DNA from: Gammaproteobacteria bacterium | Lineage (GTDB): Bacteria > Pseudomonadota > Gammaproteobacteria > Steroidobacterales > GCA-2729495 | DNA: 64,000 nt | Assembly: GCA_003695765.1 (NCBI GenBank) | Contig: RFHQ01000015.1 | Location: forward strand, 1 to 64,000 | Direction of reading: 5' to 3' | Part shown: positions 27,401 through 36,292 of the stretch, one piece after another | Position numbering within the stretch: position 1 is the first letter of the stretch | How the letters are laid out: the number at the start of each line of letters is the position of its first letter | Translations under genes and position numbers: made by a program | The notes under the pieces: generated by a model | What the model was told of the DNA's origin: nothing | Seen by the model: only the letters and a program-made list of their open reading frames with translations | Databases searched by the model: none

Positions 27401-29893
27401 ACGGATTGCGGCGAGGTGCCCGCCGGCTTCCTTGGCGAGGATGTCCAGCAGCACCGGGTCGATCACCGGCTCGGACTCGGCGCCTGCAACGGCTTCGGCC
27501 TCTGGCTCGGCTTCGGCCGCGCGCGCCTCACCTGCCTCATCCAGCAACGCTTCCTCGGCATCCAGGGCCGCGGCCTCGGCCAGCGACAGGTCTTCGACCG
27601 CTGCCTCGTCCTGCACGGCAGCCGCCTCCGTTTCGCCGACCGCGGTCTCCGCCGGCGCGGCCGCGGGTTCCGGTTCCCGGCCTGCGGCCAGCGCCGTGGC
27701 CCGCGAGATGATGCCCGGCACGTCGGCGCTGACTTCGGCGCCGACCTCGAGCTGTTCAAGCAACTGCGGCAAGGCCGCGACGGCATCGCCGACGACATCG
27801 ACCACGGCCTGCGACGCCGGCAGCGTCTTGTTGATGATGCGATTCAGCAGGTCCTCGATCCGCCAGCAGAAGTCGCCGATCAGGCTGGCACCGACCATGC
27901 GACCACTGCCCTTCAATGTATGGAAGGACCGCCGCAGCGCGATCAGCGCATCGTTGTCCTCGAGCTTCTCGGCCCAGGCCGGATAGTTGCGGTTGATCGC
28001 CTCGATTTCTTCCCCGGCTTCCTCGATGAACAGCTCGATGATCTCGGGGTCCGGGCGCTGCTCGCCACCCGGCGAGCTGCTCATCGCCGCCGTCGCGCCG
28101 GGATCGATGATCTGCACCGTGGCGGACGGCTCTTCCAGCGCCAGCGTCGTGTCCAAGCCGCCGACCCGCTCGGGCACGGCCGGCAAGTCCGGCGCGGCTT
28201 CTTCGCCGAGTTCGCGCAGCGCAGCGATGCAGCGCCGGGCGTTGTCGAGCATGTAGATCGGCTCGCGGCGCCCGGCCTCCAGCGTTTCCAGGTAGTAGTC
28301 GAGGCTGACGACCGCATCGGCCAGCAGGTCGATCTGCCGGCGGTCGCCGATGCCGGATTCCTGTTGCAGCAGCTCCCGGATGGCCCGGCTGATCTCCTCC
28401 ACCGTATCGACGGCCTCCGACTTGTCGAGGATCAGCAGGCCCGCCGCGATGCCGCGCAACAGGCCCGGCACCGCATCCAGCGCCGCGCCGTCGGTGGGCC
28501 GCTCGACAACCTGCGAAATCGCATCCTGCACGCGCGCCAGGTTGACCACGCACTCGCGCATCACGGCGCGTGACACTTCGGCGAACTCGGGCTCCTCGGC
28601 CGGTGGCTCCTCGGCTGCCGCGCTCTCCGCCTGCGGCGCGATCAGCTGCAACAGGCCTTCGTCCAGCCGGCGCTCCACGCTCAGCAGCGCCGCGGCCATC
28701 TCGATGAACCGGCCTTCGTCGACCGTCTCGGGGCGGTCGACGAACTGCAGGAGTTCGTCCCGGCGCGACAGCACGATTTCGCGCAGTTCACCGAGCCCCA
28801 GTACGCCCAGCGTATCGCCGATCTTTTTCAGCAATTCGATCTGCGGCGCCAGCTCCTCGACGTGCTGCATGCCGGTACGCACGAAGATGTCCAGCACGTC
28901 CTTGACCCGCGCCAGGTCTTCGCGGATCGCCTCGGCGACGGTCTGCATCAGCCGCGCGCTCGGTGCCGACAGGCTCTCGCGCACGGCCTCGACCTGGGCA
29001 TCGCCGGGCACCAGCTCGCCGAGCTGAAAGGCCTCGCGGATCGCCTGCACCCGCGGGCCGGACGGCTGCGCCCGGGCGACGTAGTACAGCAAGTTGTTGA
29101 TCAGCTCGCGCGGCGCCTGCTGCGCATACCGGGCCTCGCCGGAATTCATCAGGCGTTTCAGCTCGCGGTCCGCCTGACCCATCAGCCGTTTCAGCGACAC
29201 GCTGGAATCCAGCGCCCCGCCCAGCAGCGCTTCTACGACGCCGCTGACGATCCACCACAGCGTGTGGACTTCGTCGCTGCGGGCCGCTCGCTCCAGCCGC
29301 TCGGCGATCTCGCCGAGCTGACGCAGGTTGCGCTCGCTCTCCGTGCCGCGGATCCAGCCCAGCAACGCCAGTTGAAAGCGCGGCCGCAATTGCCGGCACA
29401 GGGCCACGATGTCCTCGCCGCTGGGCTGGCGCCCGGCCGTCGGCGGCGTGGCGGCCGCCGGCGCGAACACGTTCAGCATCAGCAGCGTGCTTTCCGACAT
29501 CAGCGGCTTGCCGCGGGCGGCCCGCAGGTCGTTCAGCAACGGCAGCAGCACCAGCGGGATGTCGCGACCGCCGTTGAGGATGCGCTCGACATAGGCCGGC
29601 AGTTGCACCGCGGCCCGGCTCAGCGCCTCGATCGCCCCTTCGCGGGCTTCACCGCGGGCGCGCGCCAGCCACTCGCAGGTCGCCTCCATTTCCTCGGCCA
29701 GCAGGCTCGCGCCGTAGGTCTCGGTCATGCGCAGCACGCCGCGCGCCGTGTGCAGCAGGCGGGTGCAGCGCTCCAGCAGGCGCGGGCCGCCTTCCCCCTC
29801 GGCGAACTGCTCGAGCGCAAGGCGCACGTCGCCCAGCGTCGCGGCGAGTTCCTCGCCGACGATCTGCAGCGACTCCGACGCGACCTCGTTCAT
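24479..29893 (-). CDS. chpA: Pil-Chp hybrid sensor kinase ChpA (PilL) with several Hpt domains and a receiver
   Basis: Large CheA-like histidine kinase of the type IV pilus chemosensory system, passing phosphate to PilG and PilH. The 1804-residue protein has N-terminal and internal Hpt modules; those with a phosphorylatable His are HTARG (His48), HTLKGSG (His658), HTLHGS (His855) and HTLKGGA (His1010), with further degenerate Hpt-like helices between. After an Ala/Glu-rich linker come dimerisation helices, an HATPase domain (HLLRNAVIHGIEPPEER near 1390; DDGRGLD; AAGRGIGMDVV), a CheW-like domain and a C-terminal receiver with Asp1732 (LLDIEMPRMDG). ATG 29893 is preferred to a TTG at 29941 inside pilJ. 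Confidence 0.95.
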   Translation of the reverse strand: MNEVASESLQIVGEELAATLGDVRLALEQFAEGEGGPRLLERCTRLLHTARGVLRMTETYGASLLAEEMEATCEWLARARGEAREGAIEALSRAAVQLPAYVERILNGGRDIPLVLLPLLNDLRAARGKPLMSESTLLMLNVFAPAAATPPTAGRQPSGEDIVALCRQLRPRFQLALLGWIRGTESERNLRQLGEIAERLERAARSDEVHTLWWIVSGVVEALLGGALDSSVSLKRLMGQADRELKRLMNSGEARYAQQAPRELINNLLYYVARAQPSGPRVQAIREAFQLGELVPGDAQVEAVRESLSAPSARLMQTVAEAIREDLARVKDVLDIFVRTGMQHVEELAPQIELLKKIGDTLGVLGLGELREIVLSRRDELLQFVDRPETVDEGRFIEMAAALLSVERRLDEGLLQLIAPQAESAAAEEPPAEEPEFAEVSRAVMRECVVNLARVQDAISQVVERPTDGAALDAVPGLLRGIAAGLLILDKSEAVDTVEEISRAIRELLQQESGIGDRRQIDLLADAVVSLDYYLETLEAGRREPIYMLDNARRCIAALRELGEEAAPDLPAVPERVGGLDTTLALEEPSATVQIIDPGATAAMSSSPGGEQRPDPEIIELFIEEAGEEIEAINRNYPAWAEKLEDNDALIALRRSFHTLKGSGRMVGASLIGDFCWRIEDLLNRIINKTLPASQAVVDVVGDAVAALPQLLEQLEVGAEVSADVPGIISRATALAAGREPEPAAAPAETAVGETEAAAVQDEAAVEDLSLAEAAALDAEEALLDEAGEARAAEAEPEAEAVAGAESEPVIDPVLLDILAKEAGGHLAAIRDFVAECRAGVPPFRLPESLHHSCHTLHGSVTMAKADAAAAITGPLNQLVRHACDNGVLVDAACIDALGDAADAIEATIAAFATAGPWPDTTELRERLAELDAAVLAAASGSVESAAAEPAAQAEPTVDAGEAPAFDAEIAGIFADEAGEILENCDAALARLNSGEAEAPILQEMQRYLHTLKGGARMAGLPAMGDLSHDLEALLIALNSGRLQFTTELAGLLQAVVDELHRMREQVVAGVVPAASAALREALATALAGEEAAAAEDATAVPSGEAVGTEAVAATEPTGEAAGETAAEAAGDAAEETATEAAGEAVEETAAAEETPPLAETAAAATLEQIGALARELEAPPQPGRGDLERVVPPGRDATIAERRQFARVDPGTLEQLLNNAGEISIFHSRLAQQMSQIQFNLEELGQTVVRLKEQLRSLELATEAQILYLHQSDIARDEQFDPLELDRYSRIQQLSRALAETASDVNSLKDLLKNLTSDTEAMLAQQSRTAAELQDGLMRTRMVPFQEHGARLARLVRQTAAEHGRQAELLLQGGGELDRQVLEKMLAPFEHLLRNAVIHGIEPPEERERAGKPATGRVSISLHREGSEVVIEVADDGRGLDVDAIRRKAVEQGLLDPQQRVTDEEAMQLILRPGFSTAGRLTQAAGRGIGMDVVASEIAKLGGTLRMESQAGLGTTFVIRLPFTLAVTQALIVRAGNELYALPMPTVEGIIRISREELDARMAEDEPSIEYAGQVYRFHHLGQFIGTGPSRLPPEADRVSIILVKAGENSTALITDELLDSREIVVKPVGEQLARIRGIAGATILGDGRVVVILDAGALVRSTRPALEPVEPVQAAVKEQPLALVVDDSITMRRVTQRLLERNDFQVITAKDGVEAVGVLKDHRPDIILLDIEMPRMDGYEFATHVRNNPETAGLPIIMITSRVSEKHRARAIELGVNDYLGKPYQEQELLDAVNALLEREED
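26445..26552 (-). repeat. Three 36-bp tandem repeats within chpA
   Basis: Three imperfect 36-bp units, 26445-26480, 26481-26516 and 26517-26552, each begin GCGGTTTCC on the plus strand. On the coding strand they give 12-residue repeats of the form xEAAGxAxEETA, part of a longer Ala/Glu linker between the last Hpt domain and the kinase core. Being a multiple of three, copy-number change would keep the frame and alter only linker length. Confidence 0.85.
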
Positions 29894-29918
29894 GTCCCGG
29901 GCCGCGCGCGGCGGCTGT

Positions 29919-31970
29919 TCACGCAGTACGCTGATCGGCAAACTCCACCGCGTCGTCGCCGGCCTGCTCCGCCTCCGGCGGCATCAGCTCCGGCTCCTCT
30001 TCCCCACTGTCGCCCCCGCTGCCGGGGGTCCCGGGAGCCGCGTCCTCGGCCGGCAGCCGGAAACCGGCCACCGAGCGTCGCAACTGCGCCGCCAGCTCCG
30101 CGAGCTTGCGGATCGACTCGGTCGTCTCGCTGGTGCTCGTCGCGGTCTCCGAATTGATCTGCTGCAGCACGTCCATGCTCACGGTCACCGCCTCGGCGGA
30201 GCGGGCCTGCTCCCGAGCCGAATCCGAGATGCTCTGCACCAGCGACGCGATCTGATTGGAGACCTGCTCGATTTCCTCCAGCGCCGCCCCGGCGTTCTCG
30301 GCCAGCAGCGCGCCGCCGACGACGTCGGTCGTGCTGCGCTCCATCGAGACCACCGCCTCGTTGGTGTCGGCCTGGATCGTCCGCACCAGCACCTCGATCT
30401 GCTTGGTCGCGTTGGCCGAGCGCTCCGCCAGCCGCTGCACCTCGTCCGCGACCACCGAGAAGCCGCGGCCGGCCTCACCGGCCATCGAGGCCTGGATCGA
30501 TGCGTTCAGCGCCAGGATGTTCGTCTGCTCCGCGATGTCGTTGATCAGTTCGACGATGTTGCCGATTTCCTGCGAACTCTCGCCGAGGCGTTTGATGCGC
30601 TTGGAGGTGTCCTGAATCGTCTCGCGGATCGCGTTCATGCCCGCGATCGTACGCCGCACGGCATCGCCGCCCTTGTGAGCCACGTCGACCGAGTGCCGTG
30701 CTACGTCGGAGGACCGCTCCGCATTGCCGGATACCTCCTCCAGCGATGCGGTCATCTGCGCGATCGCCTGCGATGCGGCGGCCAGCTGCTTCGACTGGTT
30801 GGCGCTGGCCTCCGCGAGCTGCTGAGCCGTGACGTCGGTCTGGCGCGCGGCGGCGTCGACCATGATGGCGCTGTCGTTGACCGTCATGACCAGTTCGCGC
30901 AGCGCCTCGATCGCATAGTTGATCGAGTCGGCAATGGCGCCGGTGATGTCCTCGGTGACGGTCGCCTTCACGGTCAGGTCACCATCGGCCAGGTTGCTCA
31001 ACTCGTCGAGCAGCCGCATGATCGCCTGCTGATTGCGCTCGGTCTGTTCCGCCTGCAGGGCGGCCGCCCGGCGCAGATTCGCGGAACGGAAATACAGCAG
31101 CGCGACGGCCAGGAACAGGATCAGCGCAGCGCCGCTCAGCGCCAGCAACAGCGTCTGCGGCGCGAGGCCGAACAGCGCCGGTGCCGCGCCCGTGGCCGGC
31201 GCGTTCGCAAGCCGCAGCGCCAGTTCGTCGAGCCGCGCCCGCTCGCCCGCCAATGCAGAGAGCCGGTCCGTCTCCGCGACGATGTCGCGCAGTTTCTCGC
31301 CATAGGTCGCGACCGTGTCGGCCAGCGCGCCGAGCACGTCGATGGCCGCAGTCTCGGTGACCGCGCGCAGGCCGAGTTCCGGGTCGCCTTCCTGGAAGCC
31401 GCGGATGATCCGCGCCATGCCCATCTCGGCGTCCAGCAGCGGTTGCGTGGCCGCGCTCGGATCGGCGCCGGCGGCCAGCGCCGCGACCTCGCGCCGCGCG
31501 ATATCGGCCAGCAGGCGCAGGCGCTCGAGCTGGGCGGCCACCGCCGGCGTGTCCTGCAGTGTCAGCGCACTCTCGAGACTGTAGCTGCGTTCCGCCAGTT
31601 CCCCGGCCAGCAGCTCGAGGTCTTCAGCGGTCCGGCCCAGGTTCAGCAGCGGGTCGCGCCGCTCCTCGATGCGTCGCAGCAGCGCGGAGAGCTCCTTCAA
31701 CGCCGCGGCCTCGCTGGCCGGCAGTCCGCGGGCCGCACGGTCGAGTCGCCGCGCCAGACCCGGCAGTTCCTGCAGCGACGCCGAATCCCCGGTCAATGCC
31801 TGACGGGCACGGGCCAGCGCGGCCTGCACTTGCAGGATCCCGCCGGCCGCGGCCGCGCCATCCGGCAGCAGCTTCCCGCTGAGGCCGAGCCCGGTCAGCG
31901 CGCCGAGCACCAGGAACAGCAGCCCCCCGAGCACCGGAATCAGTTTCGAACCGCTCACCTTCGATGACAT
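29919..31970 (-). CDS. pilJ: Methyl-accepting chemotaxis receptor PilJ
   Basis: Inner-membrane receptor of the Pil-Chp system; in Pseudomonas it senses pilin and surface contact. The 683-residue protein has a first membrane helix ([21 protein letters not shown]), a helical periplasmic domain, a second helix ([22 protein letters not shown]), a HAMP segment ([18 protein letters not shown]) and a cytoplasmic signalling hairpin with the conserved tip [18 protein letters not shown] and [16 protein letters not shown]. It lies between pilI and chpA; the chpA ATG begins 25 bp after its stop. Confidence 0.95.
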   Translation of the reverse strand: MSSKVSGSKLIPVLGGLLFLVLGALTGLGLSGKLLPDGAAAAGGILQVQAALARARQALTGDSASLQELPGLARRLDRAARGLPASEAAALKELSALLRRIEERRDPLLNLGRTAEDLELLAGELAERSYSLESALTLQDTPAVAAQLERLRLLADIARREVAALAAGADPSAATQPLLDAEMGMARIIRGFQEGDPELGLRAVTETAAIDVLGALADTVATYGEKLRDIVAETDRLSALAGERARLDELALRLANAPATGAAPALFGLAPQTLLLALSGAALILFLAVALLYFRSANLRRAAALQAEQTERNQQAIMRLLDELSNLADGDLTVKATVTEDITGAIADSINYAIEALRELVMTVNDSAIMVDAAARQTDVTAQQLAEASANQSKQLAAASQAIAQMTASLEEVSGNAERSSDVARHSVDVAHKGGDAVRRTIAGMNAIRETIQDTSKRIKRLGESSQEIGNIVELINDIAEQTNILALNASIQASMAGEAGRGFSVVADEVQRLAERSANATKQIEVLVRTIQADTNEAVVSMERSTTDVVGGALLAENAGAALEEIEQVSNQIASLVQSISDSAREQARSAEAVTVSMDVLQQINSETATSTSETTESIRKLAELAAQLRRSVAGFRLPAEDAAPGTPGSGGDSGEEEPELMPPEAEQAGDDAVEFADQRTA

Positions 31971-32026
31971 GCTGACAACCCCGTGTCTTCCCGGCCCGCG
32001 GCGTCACCGCCGGCCATTGTTTCGCC

Positions 32027-32599
32027 TCAATCGGCGGCAGCCTGCAGGAACTCGTCCGCCGCGAGCAGGCGCCGGGTGCTGAATACCGGCCAGCGCTCCT
32101 CGCCGCGCTGAAAGCTGCCGCTCAGGTACCGCTCGCAGCGAATCATCGTCTCCGGCAGCTCGCTGCTGTGCTCGCTGTCGAGAAAGCGCCGGAAGCCATA
32201 GACCTCGTCGACCAGCAGGCCCACGGGGTACTCGCTGCTGTTCAGCACCAGCACCCGCGCGGCCCGCCCGCTCCCGCCACTGCCGGCGCCGAGGAAGGCG
32301 CGCAGGTCCACCAGTGGCAGCAGGTGGCCGCGGACGTTCGCCAGTCCCCGCAGCCAGGCCTTGGCGCCGGGCACCCGGGTGATCGAGCCCGGCACCATCA
32401 GCACCTCGCGGATCTCCTCGCGCGGCACGATGTACTGCTCGGCGCCGAGCCGGAAACCGATGCCGACCCATTCGCGCAGCTCCCCGGACTCGGCCCCGCT
32501 GCCGGCCTGCGCGACCTGGCTGCGGCGCTCCAGCTCGCGCAACAGGTCGAAGGGATGCTCGCGCAGTTCCCGCAGCGAGGACAGGGCCGGCGCAGCCAT
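32027..32599 (-). CDS. pilI: CheW-like adaptor PilI
   Basis: Couples the PilJ receptor to the ChpA kinase. The 190-residue protein has an N-terminal helix (LRELREHPFDLLRELERRS) followed by a CheW fold: GIGFRLGAEQYIVPREEIREVLM, GLANVRGHLLPLVDLRAFLGAG (in part), RVLVLNSSEYPVGLLVDEVYGFRRFL. Its ATG overlaps the pilH stop by one base (TGATG), so translation is coupled. Confidence 0.94.
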   Translation of the reverse strand: MAAPALSSLRELREHPFDLLRELERRSQVAQAGSGAESGELREWVGIGFRLGAEQYIVPREEIREVLMVPGSITRVPGAKAWLRGLANVRGHLLPLVDLRAFLGAGSGGSGRAARVLVLNSSEYPVGLLVDEVYGFRRFLDSEHSSELPETMIRCERYLSGSFQRGEERWPVFSTRRLLAADEFLQAAAD

Positions 32600-32961
32600 C
32601 AGCCGAGTCGGGCCCGCACGGCGGCGAGCAGCGACTTGTCGTCCACCGGCTTGGTCAGATAATCGACCGCCCCCTGGCGCAGCCCCCAGGCACGATCGCT
32701 CTCCTGGTCCTTCGAGGTGCTCATCACGACCGGAATCTCGGCCGTCAGCGGGTTGCGCGTGAGCTTGCGCGTCGCCTGGAAACCGTTCATGCCGGGCATG
32801 ACGATGTCCATCAGGATCAGGTCCGGGTGGTTCTGCTCGGCGATCGCGATCGCCTCCTCGCCATCACTGGCCAGCAGCGTCTCGAAGCCGTGCTTCTCCA
32901 GCACCCGCGACATCACATGCTGTTCGGTCGGGGAATCATCGACAATCAGGACCAGCGACAT
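32599..32961 (-). CDS. pilH: Response regulator PilH
   Basis: Single receiver-domain regulator that tunes type IV pilus retraction or drains phosphate from ChpA. The 120-residue CheY-like protein has the acidic pair VDDSP, the phosphorylated Asp in LILMDIVMPGMNG, the conserved Thr/Ser in VVMSTSKD and Lys in YLTKPVDD. It lies 15 bp downstream of pilG and overlaps pilI by one base. Confidence 0.94.
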   Translation of the reverse strand: MSLVLIVDDSPTEQHVMSRVLEKHGFETLLASDGEEAIAIAEQNHPDLILMDIVMPGMNGFQATRKLTRNPLTAEIPVVMSTSKDQESDRAWGLRQGAVDYLTKPVDDKSLLAAVRARLG

Positions 32962-32976
32962 GTCTGTGCCTCCCGT

Positions 32977-33396
32977 TCAGCGGTTCACCTGCCTGCTGAT
33001 CGCCTCGAGCAGTTCGTCCTTGGTGAACGGCTTGGTCAGGTATTGCTCGGAACCCACGATGCGCCCCCGGGCGCGGTCGAACAGGCCGTCCTTGCTGGAC
33101 AGCATGATGACCGGCGTATCGCGGAAGGTCTTGTTGTGCTTGATCAGTGAACAGGTCTGATAGCCGTCCAGCCGCGGCATCATGATGTCGACGAAGATCA
33201 CGTCCGGATGATGGTCGGCGATCTTGGCCAGCGCATCGAAGCCGTCGGTGGCCGTGTAGACGGTGCAGCCCTCCTTGCTCAGCAGCGTCTCCGCCGTGCG
33301 CCGGATGGTCTTGCTGTCGTCGATGACCAGCACCTTGAGCCCGTCTAGCCGGCGGGCCGCGTCGCGGTTCACTGGCGCCTCCATCGTGGGTGTCAT
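32977..33396 (-). CDS. pilG: Response regulator PilG
   Basis: CheY-like output regulator that promotes pilus extension. The 139-residue receiver has VIDDSKTIRR, the phosphorylated Asp in VIFVDIMMPRLDG, LSSKDGLFDRARG and LTKPFTKDEL. As the first gene of pilGHIJ-chpAC it probably carries the operon promoter; AAGGTGG lies 5 nt before the ATG and a TATGTT -10-like hexamer (complement at about 33408-33413) follows a small palindrome. The 247-bp gap to divergent gshB holds no other gene. Confidence 0.95.
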   Translation of the reverse strand: MTPTMEAPVNRDAARRLDGLKVLVIDDSKTIRRTAETLLSKEGCTVYTATDGFDALAKIADHHPDVIFVDIMMPRLDGYQTCSLIKHNKTFRDTPVIMLSSKDGLFDRARGRIVGSEQYLTKPFTKDELLEAISRQVNR

Positions 33397-33422
33397 TTTC
33401 CACCTTTTAACATAAGCTTAGC

Positions 33423-33436
33423 GCCGTGTGCACGGC
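33423..33436. promoter_or_regulatory. Palindrome in the pilG-gshB divergent promoter region
   Basis: GCCGTG-TG-CACGGC is a perfect 6-bp inverted repeat about 27-40 bp upstream of the pilG start codon, near where the -35 region of the pil-chp operon should fall. A transcription-factor operator is possible. It is short, and in such GC-rich DNA chance is a fair alternative. Confidence 0.35.
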
Positions 33437-33643
33437 GGACGGCGCCAGCAGCGGCGCCGGGATCAGGAACCGGAAATCGCGGGTCGGCCGCCGCCCTTCC
33501 CTGCGCCGCGACGGGCCGTCGAATGCGCCGGTCCCCACCGGCCTGCTGGCGACAACACAACGGCCCGATCATACTGCGGACAGGGTGATATTTCAGCAGC
33601 GCGGCGGCAGAATGTGATGCCCGTCAAGCGCCCGGAGAGCCGC

Positions 33644-34612
33644 ATGCCACCGATCCGCCTCGGCATCGTGATGGACCCGATCGGGTCGATCACACCCTAC
33701 AAGGACAGCAGCCTCGCGATGCTGCTGGAGGCCCAGGCGCGCGGCTGGGAGCTCCACTATCTGGAGCAGCAGGATCTCCGGCTGCATAACGGCGAGGCCT
33801 TCGGCACCGCGCGCCGGCTCGAGGTGCGCGATAGCCGCGAGGACTGGTACCGCCTGCAGGCGCCGGCGGACGTCCGGCTGGGCGAGCTCGACGCGATCCT
33901 GATGCGCAAGGATCCGCCCTTCGACACCGAGTACATCTACAGCACCTATATCCTCGAGCGCGCCGCCGAGCGCGGGGCGCTGGTCGTCAACCGGCCGGCG
34001 GCGCTGCGCGACATCAACGAGAAGGTCTATACCGCGTGGTTTCCACAATGCTGCCCGGATACGCTGATCACGCGCTCGATCGGCCAGATGCGCAGCTTCC
34101 TGAAAGACCACGGCACCGTGGTCGTCAAGCCGCTGGACGGCATGGGCGGACGTTCGATCTTCGTCGTCCGGCATGGCGACAACAACGCCAACGTGATCTT
34201 CGAGACGCTGACCCGCGACGGCCGGATCTACGCGATGGCCCAGCGTTACATCCCGGAGATACGCAGCGGCGACAAGCGGATCCTCCTGGTCGACGGCGAA
34301 CCGGTCGGCAAGGTGCTGGCCCGCATCCCGCCGCCGGACGACAACCGTGGCAATCTGGTCATGGGCGCGCAGCCGGAGGTGCGCGAATTGAGCGAACAGG
34401 ACCGCTGGATCTGCGCCGAGGTCGGCCCGGTTTTGCGCGAGCACGGCGTGCTGTTCGCCGGACTCGACGTGATCGGTGACTATCTGACCGAAATCAACGT
34501 CACCAGTCCCACCGGCATCCGCGAGCTTCGGAAACTGGCCGGACTCGACGTCGCGGCGCGCCTGCTGGACGCGGTCGCGGCACGGCTGGAAGCCGGCGCG
34601 GCCGCCGCCTGA
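33644..34612 (+). CDS. gshB: Glutathione synthetase
   Basis: Joins gamma-glutamylcysteine and glycine with ATP to make glutathione. The 322-residue protein opens PPIRLGIVMDPIGSITPYKDSS, very close to the E. coli N-terminus, and has the ATP-grasp blocks RKDPPFDTEYIYSTYILE, VVKPLDGMGGRSIFVV, ILLVDGEPVGKVLARIP, RGNLVMGA and GLDVIGDYLTEINVTSPTG. ATG 33644, preceded by GGAGAG, is preferred to ATG 33617. It is divergent from pilG and followed by the tonB-like gene, an order familiar from pseudomonads. Confidence 0.97.
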   Translation: MPPIRLGIVMDPIGSITPYKDSSLAMLLEAQARGWELHYLEQQDLRLHNGEAFGTARRLEVRDSREDWYRLQAPADVRLGELDAILMRKDPPFDTEYIYSTYILERAAERGALVVNRPAALRDINEKVYTAWFPQCCPDTLITRSIGQMRSFLKDHGTVVVKPLDGMGGRSIFVVRHGDNNANVIFETLTRDGRIYAMAQRYIPEIRSGDKRILLVDGEPVGKVLARIPPPDDNRGNLVMGAQPEVRELSEQDRWICAEVGPVLREHGVLFAGLDVIGDYLTEINVTSPTGIRELRKLAGLDVAARLLDAVAARLEAGAAAA

Positions 34613-34670
34613 CGGGCCTTTCCCGCCGCGCGTTCTGTGAACCAGTCCCGCCCGGCCCGGGGTCAGCGGG

Positions 34671-34676
34671 TATAAT
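34671..34676 (+). promoter_or_regulatory. -10 element upstream of the tonB-like gene
   Basis: A perfect TATAAT lies 49 bp before the ATG of the tonB-like gene, after the gshB stop. No good -35 hexamer is visible 16-18 bp upstream, so either the promoter depends on an activator or the hexamer is fortuitous. It would drive tonB, yqgE, ruvX and pyrB independently of gshB. Confidence 0.5.
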
Positions 34677-34724
34677 CGAAACGGGTTGACGGGCGGCAGG
34701 CCTTGCCGCGGGGTCACCGGGCGC

Positions 34725-35654
34725 ATGGGTACAGCGAAACAGACGGCCACGGCCGGGCCAGGATGGCAGCCGATCGAGTGGTCCGCCGCTGCCGCGCGCG
34801 ATCGCCTCTCGTCGACGCTGTTCCTCGCTGCGCTGTTCCACGCGATCGTGATCCTCGGCGTCGGCTTCGGCGCCCCGCCGGGCTTCACCCCCGCGACGTC
34901 GCTCGACGTCGTGATCGTCAACCGCCAGGACAGCCCGGCGCTGCCGCCGGCGCAGGCGACCGCGCTCGCGGAGCGCAATCTCGCCGGTGCCGGCAACACC
35001 CGCGAGAGCGCCCAACTGCGCACGGCGATCACCCGCCGGGCCGACGCCGAGGCCTTCGGCCCGGAACGGACGGGCGCCGACACCGCCCGGCTGGCCGGCG
35101 AGGAACGTCACCGGCAGGCCGAACTCGTGACCAGCCTGACCGGCGAGCGGCCGGCGCCGCTGGCCGTGCAGGCCGGCGAGCGGCGGTCACAACCGCAGCG
35201 CACGGCGCTGCCGGGTGTCGATCGTGCCGTGGAACTCGTCAACGAACCGGACAGCGAGACGCTGATCACGGCCAGCGGCCCGCGGGAGCTGGTGGTCAGC
35301 GCCAGCACGCGCGAATCCCGAATTGCGCGTTACCTGAGCGGATGGAAACGCAAGGTGGAACGGATCGGCACGCTGAACTTCCCGCGCCAGGCCGCGAGCC
35401 GCGGCCTGCACGGCAACCCGACGCTCGAGGTCGCGATCGGCGCCGACGGCCGCCTGCGCGAGGTGCTGGTGCGCCGCTCCTCCGGCACCCGGCAGCTCGA
35501 CGACGCGGCGATCGAGATCCTGCGCCTCGCCGCGCCCTTCGAGCCCTTCCCGGCCTTCCTGCGCAACGACTACGACGTGCTGCGCTTCGCCTACGAGTGG
35601 CGCTTCGGCGACCGGCCCGGAGCGGGCACGCTGACGATGGTGCACGAGGGCTGA
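34725..35654 (+). CDS. TonB-family energy-transducing protein
   Basis: Inner-membrane protein with a periplasmic TonB C-terminal domain, expected to pass proton-motive energy to outer-membrane receptors or to act in motility as its Pseudomonas counterpart beside gshB does. The 309-residue product has one N-terminal membrane segment (LFLAALFHAIVILGVGFG), a long Ala/Arg/Glu linker without the classical Pro-Lys repeats, and a TonB fold at the end (LNFPRQAASRGLHGNPTLEV, VRRSSGTRQLDDAAIEI, YEWRF). ATG 34725 is preferred over an upstream start at 34686. Confidence 0.87.
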   Translation: MGTAKQTATAGPGWQPIEWSAAAARDRLSSTLFLAALFHAIVILGVGFGAPPGFTPATSLDVVIVNRQDSPALPPAQATALAERNLAGAGNTRESAQLRTAITRRADAEAFGPERTGADTARLAGEERHRQAELVTSLTGERPAPLAVQAGERRSQPQRTALPGVDRAVELVNEPDSETLITASGPRELVVSASTRESRIARYLSGWKRKVERIGTLNFPRQAASRGLHGNPTLEVAIGADGRLREVLVRRSSGTRQLDDAAIEILRLAAPFEPFPAFLRNDYDVLRFAYEWRFGDRPGAGTLTMVHEG

Positions 35655-35710
35655 CCGGCCTGCGAACAATGCTTGCCGGGTCGCCGGGATCGACGGATAC
35701 TGAACCGGCC

Positions 35711-36274
35711 ATGGACAAGCCGACCAACCTCACCGGTCACCTGCTGATCGCGATGCCGTCGCTGCTGGACCCGAATTTCGCGCGCACGGTCACCTACATC
35801 TGCGAGCACGGGGAACAGGGGGCGCTCGGCCTCGTGATCAACCGGCCGCTGGACATGGACTTCGGCGAGGTGCTGGAGCAACTCGCGCTGAAGGCTGCGG
35901 ATCCGGCGCTCGCGCGGCGGCCGATCCTGCAGGGCGGGCCGGTCGAACTGCAGCGCGGCTTCGTGATCCACAGCGCGCCCCGCGACTGGGAAGCGACGGT
36001 CGCGGTGACCGACTCGATCTTCGTGACCACGTCGCGGGACATCCTGAACTCGCTGGCCGATGGCCGTGGCCCCGAGCAGGCGCTGCTGGTGCTCGGCTAT
36101 GCCGGCTGGGGCCCGGGTCAGCTCGAGGATGAAATCGCCGCGAATGCCTGGCTCAGTGTGCCGGCCTCGGCCGACATCATCTTCGACACCCCGTTCGAGG
36201 AACGCTGGCAACGCGCCGCCGCGCTGCTCGGCGTCGACATCGCGACCCTCGGCCCGCAGGCCGGCCATGCCTGA
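35711..36274 (+). CDS. yqgE: UPF0301/AlgH family protein YqgE
   Basis: Conserved cytoplasmic protein of unknown biochemical role (called AlgH in Pseudomonas). The 187-residue product shows the family's landmarks: LTGHLLIAMPSLLDPNFARTV, GALGLVINRPLD, ILQGGPVELQRGFVIH, VTTSRDILNSLADG and GYAGWGPGQLEDEIAANAWL. It is 18 bp upstream of ruvX; the yqgE-ruvX pairing is widely conserved and suggests a shared but undefined function. Confidence 0.95.
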   Translation: MDKPTNLTGHLLIAMPSLLDPNFARTVTYICEHGEQGALGLVINRPLDMDFGEVLEQLALKAADPALARRPILQGGPVELQRGFVIHSAPRDWEATVAVTDSIFVTTSRDILNSLADGRGPEQALLVLGYAGWGPGQLEDEIAANAWLSVPASADIIFDTPFEERWQRAAALLGVDIATLGPQAGHA

Positions 36275-36292
36275 GCCGAAGCCGGCGTCGCG

